From Ruminococcus sp. (GTDB lineage Bacteria > Bacillota > Clostridia > Oscillospirales > Acutalibacteraceae), in NCBI GenBank assembly GCA_004555265.1, contig SFIQ01000059.1, positions 1 through 5,552 on the forward strand: a stretch of DNA of 5,552 nucleotides, given 5' to 3'. Shown here in pieces: positions 1 through 4,558 of this stretch (position 1 is the first letter of the stretch; the number at the start of each line of letters is the position of its first letter). The translations under genes were made by a program, and so were the position numbers. A model generated the notes under the pieces. The model did no database searches, was not told the DNA's origin, and worked only from the letters and a program-made list of their open reading frames with translations.

Positions 1-284
1 CGAAAGACGCGCGTTCCGTCCTCTTCGACGATCCCGAACATAACGGAAACGGCGGCTTTCTGCCACAACTCCAGCTTCAAAAGGTCTGTGCGCCCTTCGC
101 AATGATGGCAAAAGTTTTCGATGAACCGAATTGCCTTGTTTGCCTTCTTCGCGTTGAAGGTGAAAAGCCCTTCTTGAAGCCCCTTCACGATGTATTCATA
201 CAGAAGGCGAACCCACTTGCCGACGGTTATATTTCCAGAAGAAATGCCGTCGTAATACTCGTAAATGTAATTTGAAAAGGGCAT
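1..284 (-). CDS. terL: Phage terminase large subunit, N-terminal part (cut by window edge)
   Basis: This is the motor-nuclease subunit that pumps phage DNA into the capsid and cuts it. Only the first 94 codons are present; the frame runs open off the left edge. Visible family signs are the helical segment KANKAIRFIENFCHH (about residues 48-62) and the LELWQKAAVSVMFG block (about 72-85) that precedes the ATPase core of Terminase_1-type large subunits. The Walker A and B motifs and the RNase H-like nuclease domain would lie outside the window. The ATG begins 2 nt after the stop of the small-subunit gene with no strong Shine-Dalgarno, so translational coupling to terS is likely. Identification rests on these N-terminal motifs and on position after HNH and terS; the absent catalytic motifs keep it below certainty. 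Confidence 0.88.
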   Translation of the reverse strand, partial: MPFSNYIYEYYDGISSGNITVGKWVRLLYEYIVKGLQEGLFTFNAKKANKAIRFIENFCHHCEGRTDLLKLELWQKAAVSVMFGIVEEDGTRVF

Positions 285-286
285 TT

Positions 287-640
287 TTATTCGTCCCGTA
301 ACGCCTGTAAACGGCTTTCCTTTTTCTTCTCCGGCGGTACAAGATCGCAAAGCTGTTTGATAATTGCGGCGTGATTTTTTGTCATGGCGATATGTGTTTT
401 CACCGCGTCGCTTTGCTTCGTCCCGCTCTGATTTGCGCCGTTTTGGTATTCGACGGTGTAGCCCTCTTCGTTGATGATCTCTTGCAATTCTTCAAGGGAT
501 ACCGCCATGAACGCCGCGTTCTTGATAAGGCTTTCGACGGTCTGCAACTTGTTTTTATCCAAGTCTTTGAAAATTCGCTTCAATCGGGAAAACTCCCGCT
601 TGATCTTTTCTTCTTTCGTCAAGTCCTTCTTTGTCGCCAT
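287..640 (-). CDS. terS: Phage terminase small subunit (P27-like)
   Basis: Predicted DNA-recognition subunit of the packaging terminase, 117 residues. The N-terminal half is basic and helical (KKDLTKEEKIKREFSRLKRI), followed by a long helix. The C-terminal part has the conserved-looking YQNGANQSGTKQSDAVKTH segment and a PPEKKKESRL tail, a pattern seen in P27-like small subunits of Gram-positive phages. I chose the ATG at 640 rather than the in-frame GTG at 649, because AAGGGGGTGAT lies directly upstream of the ATG with about 8 nt spacing and the GTG is part of that ribosome site. The gene sits between the HNH gene and terL, the usual order for packaging genes. No catalytic residues are expected. 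The family call is from sequence pattern plus context. Confidence 0.85.
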   Translation of the reverse strand: MATKKDLTKEEKIKREFSRLKRIFKDLDKNKLQTVESLIKNAAFMAVSLEELQEIINEEGYTVEYQNGANQSGTKQSDAVKTHIAMTKNHAAIIKQLCDLVPPEKKKESRLQALRDE

Positions 641-652
641 AAATATCACCCC

Positions 653-749
653 CTTTTCCTGTCAACCCACACCCCCTTAAACGCGTACACCCGTTATGCG
701 CGCGCCTGCGGAGTATTTTTAACCTCCCGCCCTCGGTGTCGAACCCTCC
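653..749. other. HNH-terS intergenic gap, candidate cos region
   Basis: This stretch has no credible gene. It is G-rich on the minus strand and contains GCGCGCGC (around 699-707) and a 9-bp direct repeat CACCCCCTT on the plus strand (647-655 and 670-678); one copy is the terS ribosome site. In many cos phages the cohesive-end site lies close to the HNH and terS genes, and HNH proteins take part in cos cleavage. The position fits that, but no overhang can be read from the sequence alone. Confidence 0.35.
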
Positions 750-1067
750 CTAAATTTTGAGCGAATAGGGGGGGGATATGAGGTTTCCCGCTTCGTCGAA
801 TGCGTACCGTTTTTTCTTGTCGTTCCGGTGGTGTTCTTTGTTGTGGCAATCTTGACAAAGCGCTTCGAGATTATCCCACGAAAGCGCTATGTATGGATCG
901 TTGATATTCTGCTTCGTCAAGTATGTTTTGTGATGTGCGATCTTCGCGGTTACTGGATCGTCCGGCGTTGAACAGCGTTCGCACAAGTAGCCCTTCGACT
1001 TCAAGAAGCTGTCGCGGCATGAACGCCAAGCGTCCGAATTGTAGAACCTTTCCGCCCACGGCTTCAT
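750..1067 (-). CDS. Phage HNH endonuclease
   Basis: A 105-residue nuclease with a metal-binding HNH fold. It shows C29-x2-C32 and C71-x2-C74 (structural zinc), the H45-H46 pair (first H of the motif), N66 in the DNLEALC segment, and H75-N76 followed by H79-H80. The N-terminal WAERFYNSDAWRSCRD segment is typical of small phage HNH proteins next to terminase genes. Such proteins act with the terminase in DNA packaging and cos cutting. The start at 1067 is set by GGAAGGAGG at 1084-1076, 8 nt upstream of the ATG; a longer reading frame back to 1139 runs through a terminator and is not used. It is the first gene of the late packaging block, directly after the promoter-terminator region. Confidence 0.93.
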   Translation of the reverse strand: MKPWAERFYNSDAWRSCRDSFLKSKGYLCERCSTPDDPVTAKIAHHKTYLTKQNINDPYIALSWDNLEALCQDCHNKEHHRNDKKKRYAFDEAGNLISPPYSLKI

Positions 1068-1084
1068 GCGGTTATCCTCCTTCC

Positions 1085-1105
1085 TGTGGAAAAGTCTGTG
1101 CAAAA
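1085..1105 (-). promoter_or_regulatory. Two adjacent DnaA-box-like sites
   Basis: On the minus strand TTTTGCACA (1105-1097) and TTTTCCACA (1093-1085) both fit TTWTNCACA and are separated by 3 nt. They lie between the terminator and the HNH ribosome site. Two adjacent matches are notable, but neither is the strongest form (TTATCCACA), and chance cannot be excluded. Confidence 0.3.
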
Positions 1106-1109
1106 GAGC

Positions 1110-1147
1110 AAAAGAAAAAGCCTTCCGCGTATCACGCAAAAGGCTTT
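1110..1147 (-). terminator. Intrinsic terminator after the late promoter
   Basis: On the minus strand AAAGCCTT (1147-1140) pairs with AAGGCTTT (1124-1117). Two T-G wobbles and an inner GCGT/ACGC stem extend this to about 14 bp around a 3-nt GAT loop. The T-tract TTTTTCTTTT (1119-1110) follows. It lies about 32 nt after the predicted start of the upstream promoter and 43 nt before the HNH start codon, so unregulated transcripts should stop before the packaging genes. Confidence 0.85.
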
Positions 1148-1179
1148 ATCCCGCGCTATTCAATTCGCAATAATTCAGC
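1110..1179 (-). ncRNA. Predicted short terminated leader RNA, about 70 nt
   Basis: If the promoter at 1214-1186 starts about 7 nt past its -10 box, the default product is a roughly 70-nt RNA ending at the terminator. It has no coding frame with a ribosome site. Its layout resembles the lambda 6S RNA made from pR'. This is an inference from signal spacing; the start site is not determined. Confidence 0.45.
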
Positions 1180-1188
1180 GTAATTATT
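1169..1188. promoter_or_regulatory. Inverted repeat overlapping the late promoter -10 and start
   Basis: AATAATT (1169-1175) and AATTATT (1182-1188) form perfect 7-bp arms separated by CAGCGT. The repeat covers part of the -10 box and the predicted start site, a typical operator position. A repressor or the phage late regulator could bind it; AT-richness also makes chance formation possible. Confidence 0.4.
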
Positions 1189-1214
1189 ATATCACGCGTA
1201 AGCGTCGCGGACAA
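1186..1214 (-). promoter_or_regulatory. Sigma-A promoter for the late region
   Basis: The minus strand shows TTGTCC (1214-1209, four of six matches to the -35), a 17-bp spacer and a perfect TATAAT (1191-1186). TGA before the -10 gives an extended -10 element. It lies 26 bp after the stop codon of the ArpU-like regulator and points toward the HNH, terS and terL genes. Confidence 0.78.
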
Positions 1215-1239
1215 GGTGCATTGTTTGGTCGCGTTTTGG

Positions 1240-1848
1240 TCATTTGTCAACGGCTTTCCGGTATGTCGCCGCTGATACCGCCGCCGGAATGCCGAATACG
1301 CATACCGCCATATCATTGACGATCTTGTTCCGCCAGCGGCGCGCCGTCTTTATCTCTTTGAGAATGCCCGCGTCGGAAAGCTCTTCCGCGATCTCTTCCC
1401 ACGTCGCCGTTCCGCCCTCTCGCGGATTGCCGTTGATGTCCTCGCCGAAATAGTAAAGCCGGATCACAACGAATTCTTTATGCCCCTCGAAAAGAGAAAT
1501 AGCGCGTGTCAAGCTGTCAAAGCCGGATTTCGTTTCTTTGAACTGCTTTTGTTTTTCCTCTCGCATTTCCTCGACGATCTCCGCTTCCGTCTTGCGCTGA
1601 ATAAAGCCCTTCGCCTGTGGTGTCGTTGAAAACGTCTTTCGTCCCGCGTGATACTCAACTTCGCAATACGCTTCTTCATCGGCTACAAGTGCCGCCAGCT
1701 TCTTGTAGTTATACAGCAACGTTTCCATTGCCTTGAAGTAATTTACGTACCCCGTGTTCTGTGTGTATGCTTCCGCCGCCCCTGCGCGCGCGGCTTCAAA
1801 TACGGCTTCCCGCAACTCTTCGGAAAGCTCTGTTTGCTTTTTAGTCAT
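1240..1848 (-). CDS. ArpU-like phage late transcription regulator
   Basis: A 202-residue, largely helical protein. The N-terminal two thirds hold charged helices (about residues 1-110). The C-terminal part has FVVIRLYYFGED, then TATWEEIAEEL (about 147-157) and KTARRWRNKIVNDMAVCVFG (about 167-186). That arrangement resembles the sigma region 4-like helix-turn-helix of ArpU/RinA-type late regulators of Gram-positive phages. It probably controls the packaging and structural genes. The ATG at 1848 is preferred over the GTG at 1857 because GGAGG lies 8 nt before it and overlaps the GTG. Its first 8 nt overlap the end of the VRR-NUC gene. Its stop is followed within 26 bp by the late promoter, matching the classic location of late regulators. 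The mode of action, activator or antiterminator, is not shown by the protein. Confidence 0.72.
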   Translation of the reverse strand: MTKKQTELSEELREAVFEAARAGAAEAYTQNTGYVNYFKAMETLLYNYKKLAALVADEEAYCEVEYHAGRKTFSTTPQAKGFIQRKTEAEIVEEMREEKQKQFKETKSGFDSLTRAISLFEGHKEFVVIRLYYFGEDINGNPREGGTATWEEIAEELSDAGILKEIKTARRWRNKIVNDMAVCVFGIPAAVSAATYRKAVDK

Positions 1849-2233
1849 GTGTGCCACCTCCGGTTAGATATTCGATAATTGTTCCCGCCGCCTGTTCCCA
1901 GCCGTAGCAAAGCGCGGCTTTGTAGCCCTGCGCCGAAAGAGCGTCCAGCCACTCCGATTGATGATCGCTTGTCCTACCGCCGCGTTGCCGTTTAAGCTCT
2001 ATGTAAAGCCCGTGATATTGCCCGCGCGCGACGGGCAAGCATAGATCGGGAACGCCCGCTTTCACGCCCTCCGCCCGAAGCCGTCCCGCTTCCGCCTTGT
2101 GTCTGCTCCCGCCGTTCGGGACGTGATAAAGCAAATTCAATTCGGGATATTTCCCGCTTTGCATAGCCGCCCACGAAAACAGCGTCATTTGCTCTTGCGC
2201 TTCCGTCGGAACGGGCATTTTATTTTTCTGCAT
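1841..2233 (-). CDS. VRR-NUC domain nuclease
   Basis: A 130-residue stand-alone VRR-NUC protein of the PD-(D/E)XK nuclease superfamily. Motifs in order: E11 in the EAQEQ segment, HVPNGGSRHKAEAGRLRAEG (37-56), the catalytic core V61-P62-D63 and E79-x-K81 in LYIELKRQ, and Q92 in SDHQSEW. Stand-alone VRR-NUC enzymes are common in phage replication and recombination clusters and cut branched or nicked DNA in tested members; the substrate of this one is not known. The ATG at 2233 overlaps the end of the upstream broken DUF4406 gene by 14 nt, so translation would normally be coupled. The alternative ATG at 2218 has no ribosome site. All catalytic residues are present, so the enzyme should be active. 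Confidence 0.92.
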   Translation of the reverse strand: MQKNKMPVPTEAQEQMTLFSWAAMQSGKYPELNLLYHVPNGGSRHKAEAGRLRAEGVKAGVPDLCLPVARGQYHGLYIELKRQRGGRTSDHQSEWLDALSAQGYKAALCYGWEQAAGTIIEYLTGGGTHD

Positions 2234-2619
2234 TCCGCTTTAATCCGCCGCCGCAATATTTGCAAGTGTTCCCATCTGCGTGTGTTGCCGGAAAGACGTT
2301 GATTTTTCCGCATACGAAGCATTGAAAAGCGATCTTGTCGGTTTTTTCTGCCGTGCATTCGTATTTACCCGTTTCTTCCTGCGTCCTCTCCCAATCAGCG
2401 AAGAAGAAAAACGGCTTGTTCTGCGCCATTGCTTCGCCGAATTCATATTTCGCGCCTTTGCTCTCTTTCCAGTCCGGAAGAAAACAGCGGAAGAAGCGCC
2501 GGATTTACGACGATGAAGCCGCCTTCCTCCAGCTTCTTTTGCGCGTTGTAAAACTTCGTGAAATAATACGGATCGCCCGTGATCTTTCCGGCAAGATATA
2601 GCGTCCTTTTTTCCTGCAT
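2220..2619 (-). pseudogene. Broken DUF4406 gene with C-terminal zinc ribbon
   Basis: Starting from the ATG at 2619 (GGAGG 7 nt upstream), the first frame encodes LYLAGKITGDPYYFTKF and ends its recognisable part at VVNPALLP, then stops at 2443 after 58 codons. The second half of the same domain is in another frame: CFLPDWKESKGAKYEF (about 2488-2441) continues through MAQNKPFFFFADWE to a zinc ribbon, CFVCG and CKYCG, ending at 2220. In DUF4406 proteins roughly 22-24 residues, including a Met- and CDA-containing helix, normally sit between NPA-LP and the LP-W-S-GA segment; here they are missing. An internal deletion of non-multiple-of-three length explains both the gap and the frame change. DUF4406 is related to the nucleoside 2-deoxyribosyltransferase fold; the role in phages is unknown. 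The 69-codon frame from 2429 could still make the C-terminal piece, but it lacks a clear ribosome site. An assembly error is the other possibility. Confidence 0.82.
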
Positions 2620-2633
2620 TGTGTTTCCTCCCT

Positions 2634-3329
2634 TCATTTCGTAAAAAGCGTTGCTTGCGCTTTCCGTTCTTCCCGCTCCAAGAGATCAAAGAGCCGGATT
2701 TGTGCTTGTTCCTGTTCCAGCCGTTCATTTGCCGCGCGGCAATAATCTTCGTCGATCTCAAAGCCGACGAAATCAAGCCCGCCTTGACGATAGCAAGCGA
2801 TCAAGGAACTTCCGCTTCCGGCGTGTGTGTCCAATATCTTCATACCTTTTCGGGCGAAGAGGGAAAGAACCCACGAATACAGCTTCACGGGCTTTTGTGT
2901 CGGGTGAATTGTCCCGTCGTTCAGCAATTCAACGCGATTGCAGACAAAAACGCGCGTCGGCGTGTCGAAGCTGGTATATGCTAATTCGCAATCGCTCATT
3001 GTCAAGCCGTGTTGCCCCTTGTCCCATACAAGCCAGCCTTTATGCCCTTGTTCAAGATACGGAACGAAGTAATTTCCGCCCCATATCACTTGCGCTTTTG
3101 AAACGCGTTCCAATTCGCGGAAGTATTCGGGCGGTGGAATAGTCTTGTCCCAGCTTTTCCGGATATGCTCTTTCCGGTTATGCTTCGGATTGCCGCATAC
3201 GCGCTTCTTCTGTCCGTCTATGCCGATACCGTAAGGCGGATCAACGATCGCAAGATCGAAGAAGCCGTCCGGAAACTCTTTCATTCCCTGCATACAGTCC
3301 ATGTTATACAGTTTGTTCAATTCAAGCAT
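2634..3329 (-). CDS. DNA methyltransferase, N4/N6 beta class
   Basis: A 231-residue enzyme that transfers a methyl group from S-adenosylmethionine to adenine N6 or cytosine N4. The motif order is that of the beta class: catalytic motif IV D30-P31-P32-Y33 near the N-terminus, WGGNYF (83-88), a target-recognition region, HPTQKP (142-147), then the cofactor motif I ILDTHAGSGSSLIAC (165-179) and FVGFEID. The length is normal for a phage orphan enzyme. No restriction endonuclease partner is visible, so self-protection against host restriction or a regulatory role is more likely than a restriction-modification system. The start at 3329 has an AAGGTGA site about 8 nt upstream. It heads the operon that includes the DUF4406, VRR-NUC and ArpU-like genes. 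The target site cannot be read from the sequence. Confidence 0.95.
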   Translation of the reverse strand: MLELNKLYNMDCMQGMKEFPDGFFDLAIVDPPYGIGIDGQKKRVCGNPKHNRKEHIRKSWDKTIPPPEYFRELERVSKAQVIWGGNYFVPYLEQGHKGWLVWDKGQHGLTMSDCELAYTSFDTPTRVFVCNRVELLNDGTIHPTQKPVKLYSWVLSLFARKGMKILDTHAGSGSSLIACYRQGGLDFVGFEIDEDYCRAANERLEQEQAQIRLFDLLEREERKAQATLFTK

Positions 3330-3454
3330 ACGTTGTTCACCTTCTTTCTTTTTCTCCCCCCTCCGCCCCCCGCTGGGGGGAACGGGCTTAAAGGAATAAA
3401 TCTATCGGCGATCCGGCGGGCTTCCTCGATCCGTGTTCTGAACCGATCCTTCAC
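3317..3454 (-). CDS. Possible 45-residue small protein, glycine-rich and basic
   Basis: A short frame from a GTG at 3454 gives a charged helix (KDRFRTRIEEARRIADRF), then PLSPFPPAGGGGG and a lysine-arginine tail. It ends 13 nt inside the methyltransferase gene, an overlap like those seen elsewhere in this operon. Against it: the start is GTG with only a poor purine-rich site, and the glycine run comes from a G-tract that may serve an RNA or DNA role instead. I do not recognise a family. Confidence 0.3.
   Translation of the reverse strand: MKDRFRTRIEEARRIADRFIPLSPFPPAGGGGGRKRKKVNNVCLN
3366..3380. repeat. C6/G6 hairpin in the methyltransferase leader
   Basis: CCCCCC (3366-3371), GCT and GGGGGG (3375-3380) form a 6-bp all-GC hairpin. 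The minus strand carries a second G-run just downstream, so two-layer G-quadruplex folding is also conceivable. It lies about 35 bp before the methyltransferase start codon, where it could affect translation. Confidence 0.4.
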
Positions 3455-3683
3455 GATCGATTTTATATCCCCGCCGCCTTCCCGCTTTTATCACTCCCGC
3501 GCTTTCATTATCAAGGGCAAGCGGCTTCGCCGTGCTTCGCACCCTTGACAATTCGCGCGTTCGTGATCTCTGAAAAGCGGGCGACGGGGAATAAATAAAA
3601 TCAATCTTCCGGAAGGAAAAGCGCTGGTCGTAAAACTTTACACATTTACAAGGCTTTTTATTGCGCCCCTTCGGGCGTTCCCG
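3455..3683. other. Noncoding stretch between rep and the methyltransferase operon
   Basis: I see no credible gene here. The stretch holds the branched inverted repeat at 3508-3551, a perfect 10-bp palindrome CTTCCGGAAG (3606-3615), a tandem TTTACA pair (about 3637-3650), and a short CGCCC/GGGCG hairpin right after the rep stop without a T-tract. Its position directly behind an initiator gene suggests an origin region. Confidence 0.45.
3508..3551 (-). other. Candidate rolling-circle origin (dso)
   Basis: On the minus strand TTGTCAAGGG (3551-3542) pairs with CCCTTGATAA (3517-3508) in a 10-bp stem with one G-T wobble. Inside are two small hairpins, GTGC-GAA-GCAC and GGC-GAA-GCC, making a branched structure. 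The 3' arm contains CTTGATA (3515-3509), the core of the nicking sites of phiX174 gene A and pC194-type plasmids, which are cut between G and A (here between 3512 and 3511). The structure is better paired on the minus strand, the same strand as the rep message. Its position right after a HUH Rep gene supports an origin; no nicking evidence exists. Confidence 0.45.
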
Positions 3684-4424
3684 CTATTCGCGTTTCTTCC
3701 GGCGTTTCGGCTTCTCCGGTTCGCGTACATATTTATAATATATGTAGCCCCACTTCGTCGCGCGGGCTTCCACCAGCTTGTAACCCTTCGGCGCGATCGG
3801 TGCTTTCTTTTCCGTATACGTCCGAAGCGCAAGCGTCGGCGCTTCCTTCTCCGGCTGGCGAAGATTGCGCGTCGCCTTCCAACGGTGTCCGCCCTGTTCC
3901 GGTGTCCAATGGTTGAAGAGGTAATCCGCAAGCCCTGTGTAATCCTGCCCGTAGTCAACGCCGTTATAATAATTGTGTTCGCGCAAGTGCCGAATATGGA
4001 TTACTGATCCGTCGTTCCACTTGCCGCTGATCGTTTCTTCCGGTATGCCGTCCGAAATCATGTGAAAATGAATTCGGTTCGTAGACTTGCCGCGCCCCAT
4101 GTAAATAATGATCTTCGCGTCTGGACAAGCCCTTTGAAGCCGCCGGAAGTAATTGTCGCGTATTCTGCGCGCTTCGCTGAATGTATGAACTTCGCTGTCG
4201 TCGTCGAACGTCAGCGTACTATATAAGGAAAGCGGCGAAAAGTTTTCATTAACCAGCCGCTGGTGTTTCCGCTTTGATATGCCGATCCGGTGTTGCGCGC
4301 GCTCTTCGTCGTCCTTGAAGCGCGGTCGCGGTTCAGCTTTTTTGATGTTCGCTCGATCGGATACGGTGTAAACCTCTTGTTCACATACAACGCCCGAAAA
4401 AATACGTCTTTTAACCCTCTGCAT
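3684..4424 (-). CDS. HUH rolling-circle replication initiator, ORF2/G2P type
   Basis: A 246-residue replication-associated protein that should nick one DNA strand and stay covalently bound to the 5' end. Motifs in order: a first strand with YSTLTFDD (68-75), the metal-binding HUH motif RIHFHMI with H119 and H121, a GKW-DGSVIHIRHL segment (134-147), and the tyrosine motif QDYTGLADYLFNHW with Y162 and Y168 as nucleophile candidates. It is followed by HRWKATRNLRQP, similar to the SRNL-P segment of ORF2/G2P-type Reps. The tail is rich in Lys and Arg. The ATG at 4424 is chosen; an in-frame TTG at 4448 has no ribosome site and lies in the opposite-strand promoter. The site before the ATG, GGGCGGCGGG, is a weak Shine-Dalgarno. 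No helicase or primase domain is fused, so host helicase is needed. A leader of at least 110 nt is overlapped by the predicted antisense RNA. Confidence 0.85.
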   Translation of the reverse strand: MQRVKRRIFSGVVCEQEVYTVSDRANIKKAEPRPRFKDDEERAQHRIGISKRKHQRLVNENFSPLSLYSTLTFDDDSEVHTFSEARRIRDNYFRRLQRACPDAKIIIYMGRGKSTNRIHFHMISDGIPEETISGKWNDGSVIHIRHLREHNYYNGVDYGQDYTGLADYLFNHWTPEQGGHRWKATRNLRQPEKEAPTLALRTYTEKKAPIAPKGYKLVEARATKWGYIYYKYVREPEKPKRRKKRE

Positions 4425-4441
4425 AATCCCGCCGCCCTTCC

Positions 4442-4470
4442 TTGACAAAAGCGCCGTAAAATGCTATAAT
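4442..4470 (+). promoter_or_regulatory. Perfect consensus sigma-A promoter on the plus strand
   Basis: TTGACA (4442-4447) and TATAAT (4465-4470) are both perfect, with the optimal 17-bp spacer. It points away from rep, opposite to all protein genes in the window, and overlaps the rep leader 18-46 nt before its ATG. No open frame follows; the transcript meets a strong terminator about 80 nt on, so the product is a small RNA. Confidence 0.92.
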
Positions 4471-4482
4471 TTCAATATTGAA
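4471..4482. promoter_or_regulatory. 12-bp palindrome at the small-RNA start site
   Basis: TTCAATATTGAA is a perfect palindrome directly after the -10 box and across the expected start site near 4477. This is the position of a classical operator, so a repressor could control the RNA. No repressor gene is in the window. Confidence 0.5.
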
Positions 4483-4557
4483 TAGCTCCTTTTACAGCTA
4501 TGTAAGAGGAAAAGAGAACGTCCGGAACGTCGCAACCGGACGTTCTCTTTTTTTGTT
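4477..4557 (+). ncRNA. Predicted 80-nt antisense RNA in the rep leader
   Basis: The RNA is defined by the consensus promoter at its left and the intrinsic terminator at its right. Hairpin 1 pairs ATAGCT (4482-4487) with AGCTAT (4496-4501) around the loop CCTTTTAC. A short single-stranded GTAAGAGG follows, then the terminator stem. It is fully complementary to the leader of the rep message on the minus strand, like the counter-transcribed RNAs that set copy number of pT181- and pIP501-type plasmids. The pyrimidine loop CTCCTTTT is an anti-Shine-Dalgarno sequence, so action in trans is also possible. No coding frame with a ribosome site is present. Existence of the RNA is well supported by signals; its role is inference. 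Confidence 0.72.
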
Positions 4558-4558
4558 T
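4510..4558 (+). terminator. Strong intrinsic terminator, partly bidirectional
   Basis: AAAGAGAACGTCCGG (4511-4525) pairs perfectly with CCGGACGTTCTCTTT (4536-4550), with one more A-T pair outside and a 10-nt loop. The plus strand then has TTTTTTTGTTTT. On the minus strand the same stem is followed by TTTTCCTCTT, a weaker tract, located just after the stop of the cysteine-rich gene. It therefore ends the small RNA and may also end or attenuate the accessory operon before rep. Confidence 0.93.

Noticed and set aside
735..746. GGTTCGA-like T-arm on the minus strand suggesting a tRNA or attachment site
   Set aside because: No matching acceptor, D or anticodon arms can be drawn around it, and its flanks do not close the T-stem.
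371..760. Plus-strand frame opposite terS
   Set aside because: terS has a matched ribosome site and family pattern; the plus frame has no ribosome site or recognisable domain.
2240..2776. Long minus-strand frame of 178 codons, rich in Lys, Arg and Ser
   Set aside because: It lies across the methyltransferase C-terminus and both halves of the DUF4406 gene in a third frame and has no domain-like pattern; it is a shadow.
2651..3142. Plus-strand frame of 163 codons opposite the methyltransferase
   Set aside because: The minus strand carries every methyltransferase motif; the plus frame is Arg/Ser-rich antisense without a family signature.
3409..3461. Cluster of four GATC sites with CGATCC repeats, considered as iterons
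   Set aside because: GATC is frequent throughout the window, the spacings (18, 17, 10) are irregular, and the flanks do not match.
3480..3512. TTGATA with GATAAA 16 bp downstream as a minus-strand promoter for the methyltransferase operon
   Set aside because: The -10 matches only four of six bases with no extended element; not enough to call, though a promoter somewhere here is likely.
3638..3958. Arg-rich minus-strand frame within rep
   Set aside because: Shadow of the rep frame; low-complexity arginine content comes from the reading shift.
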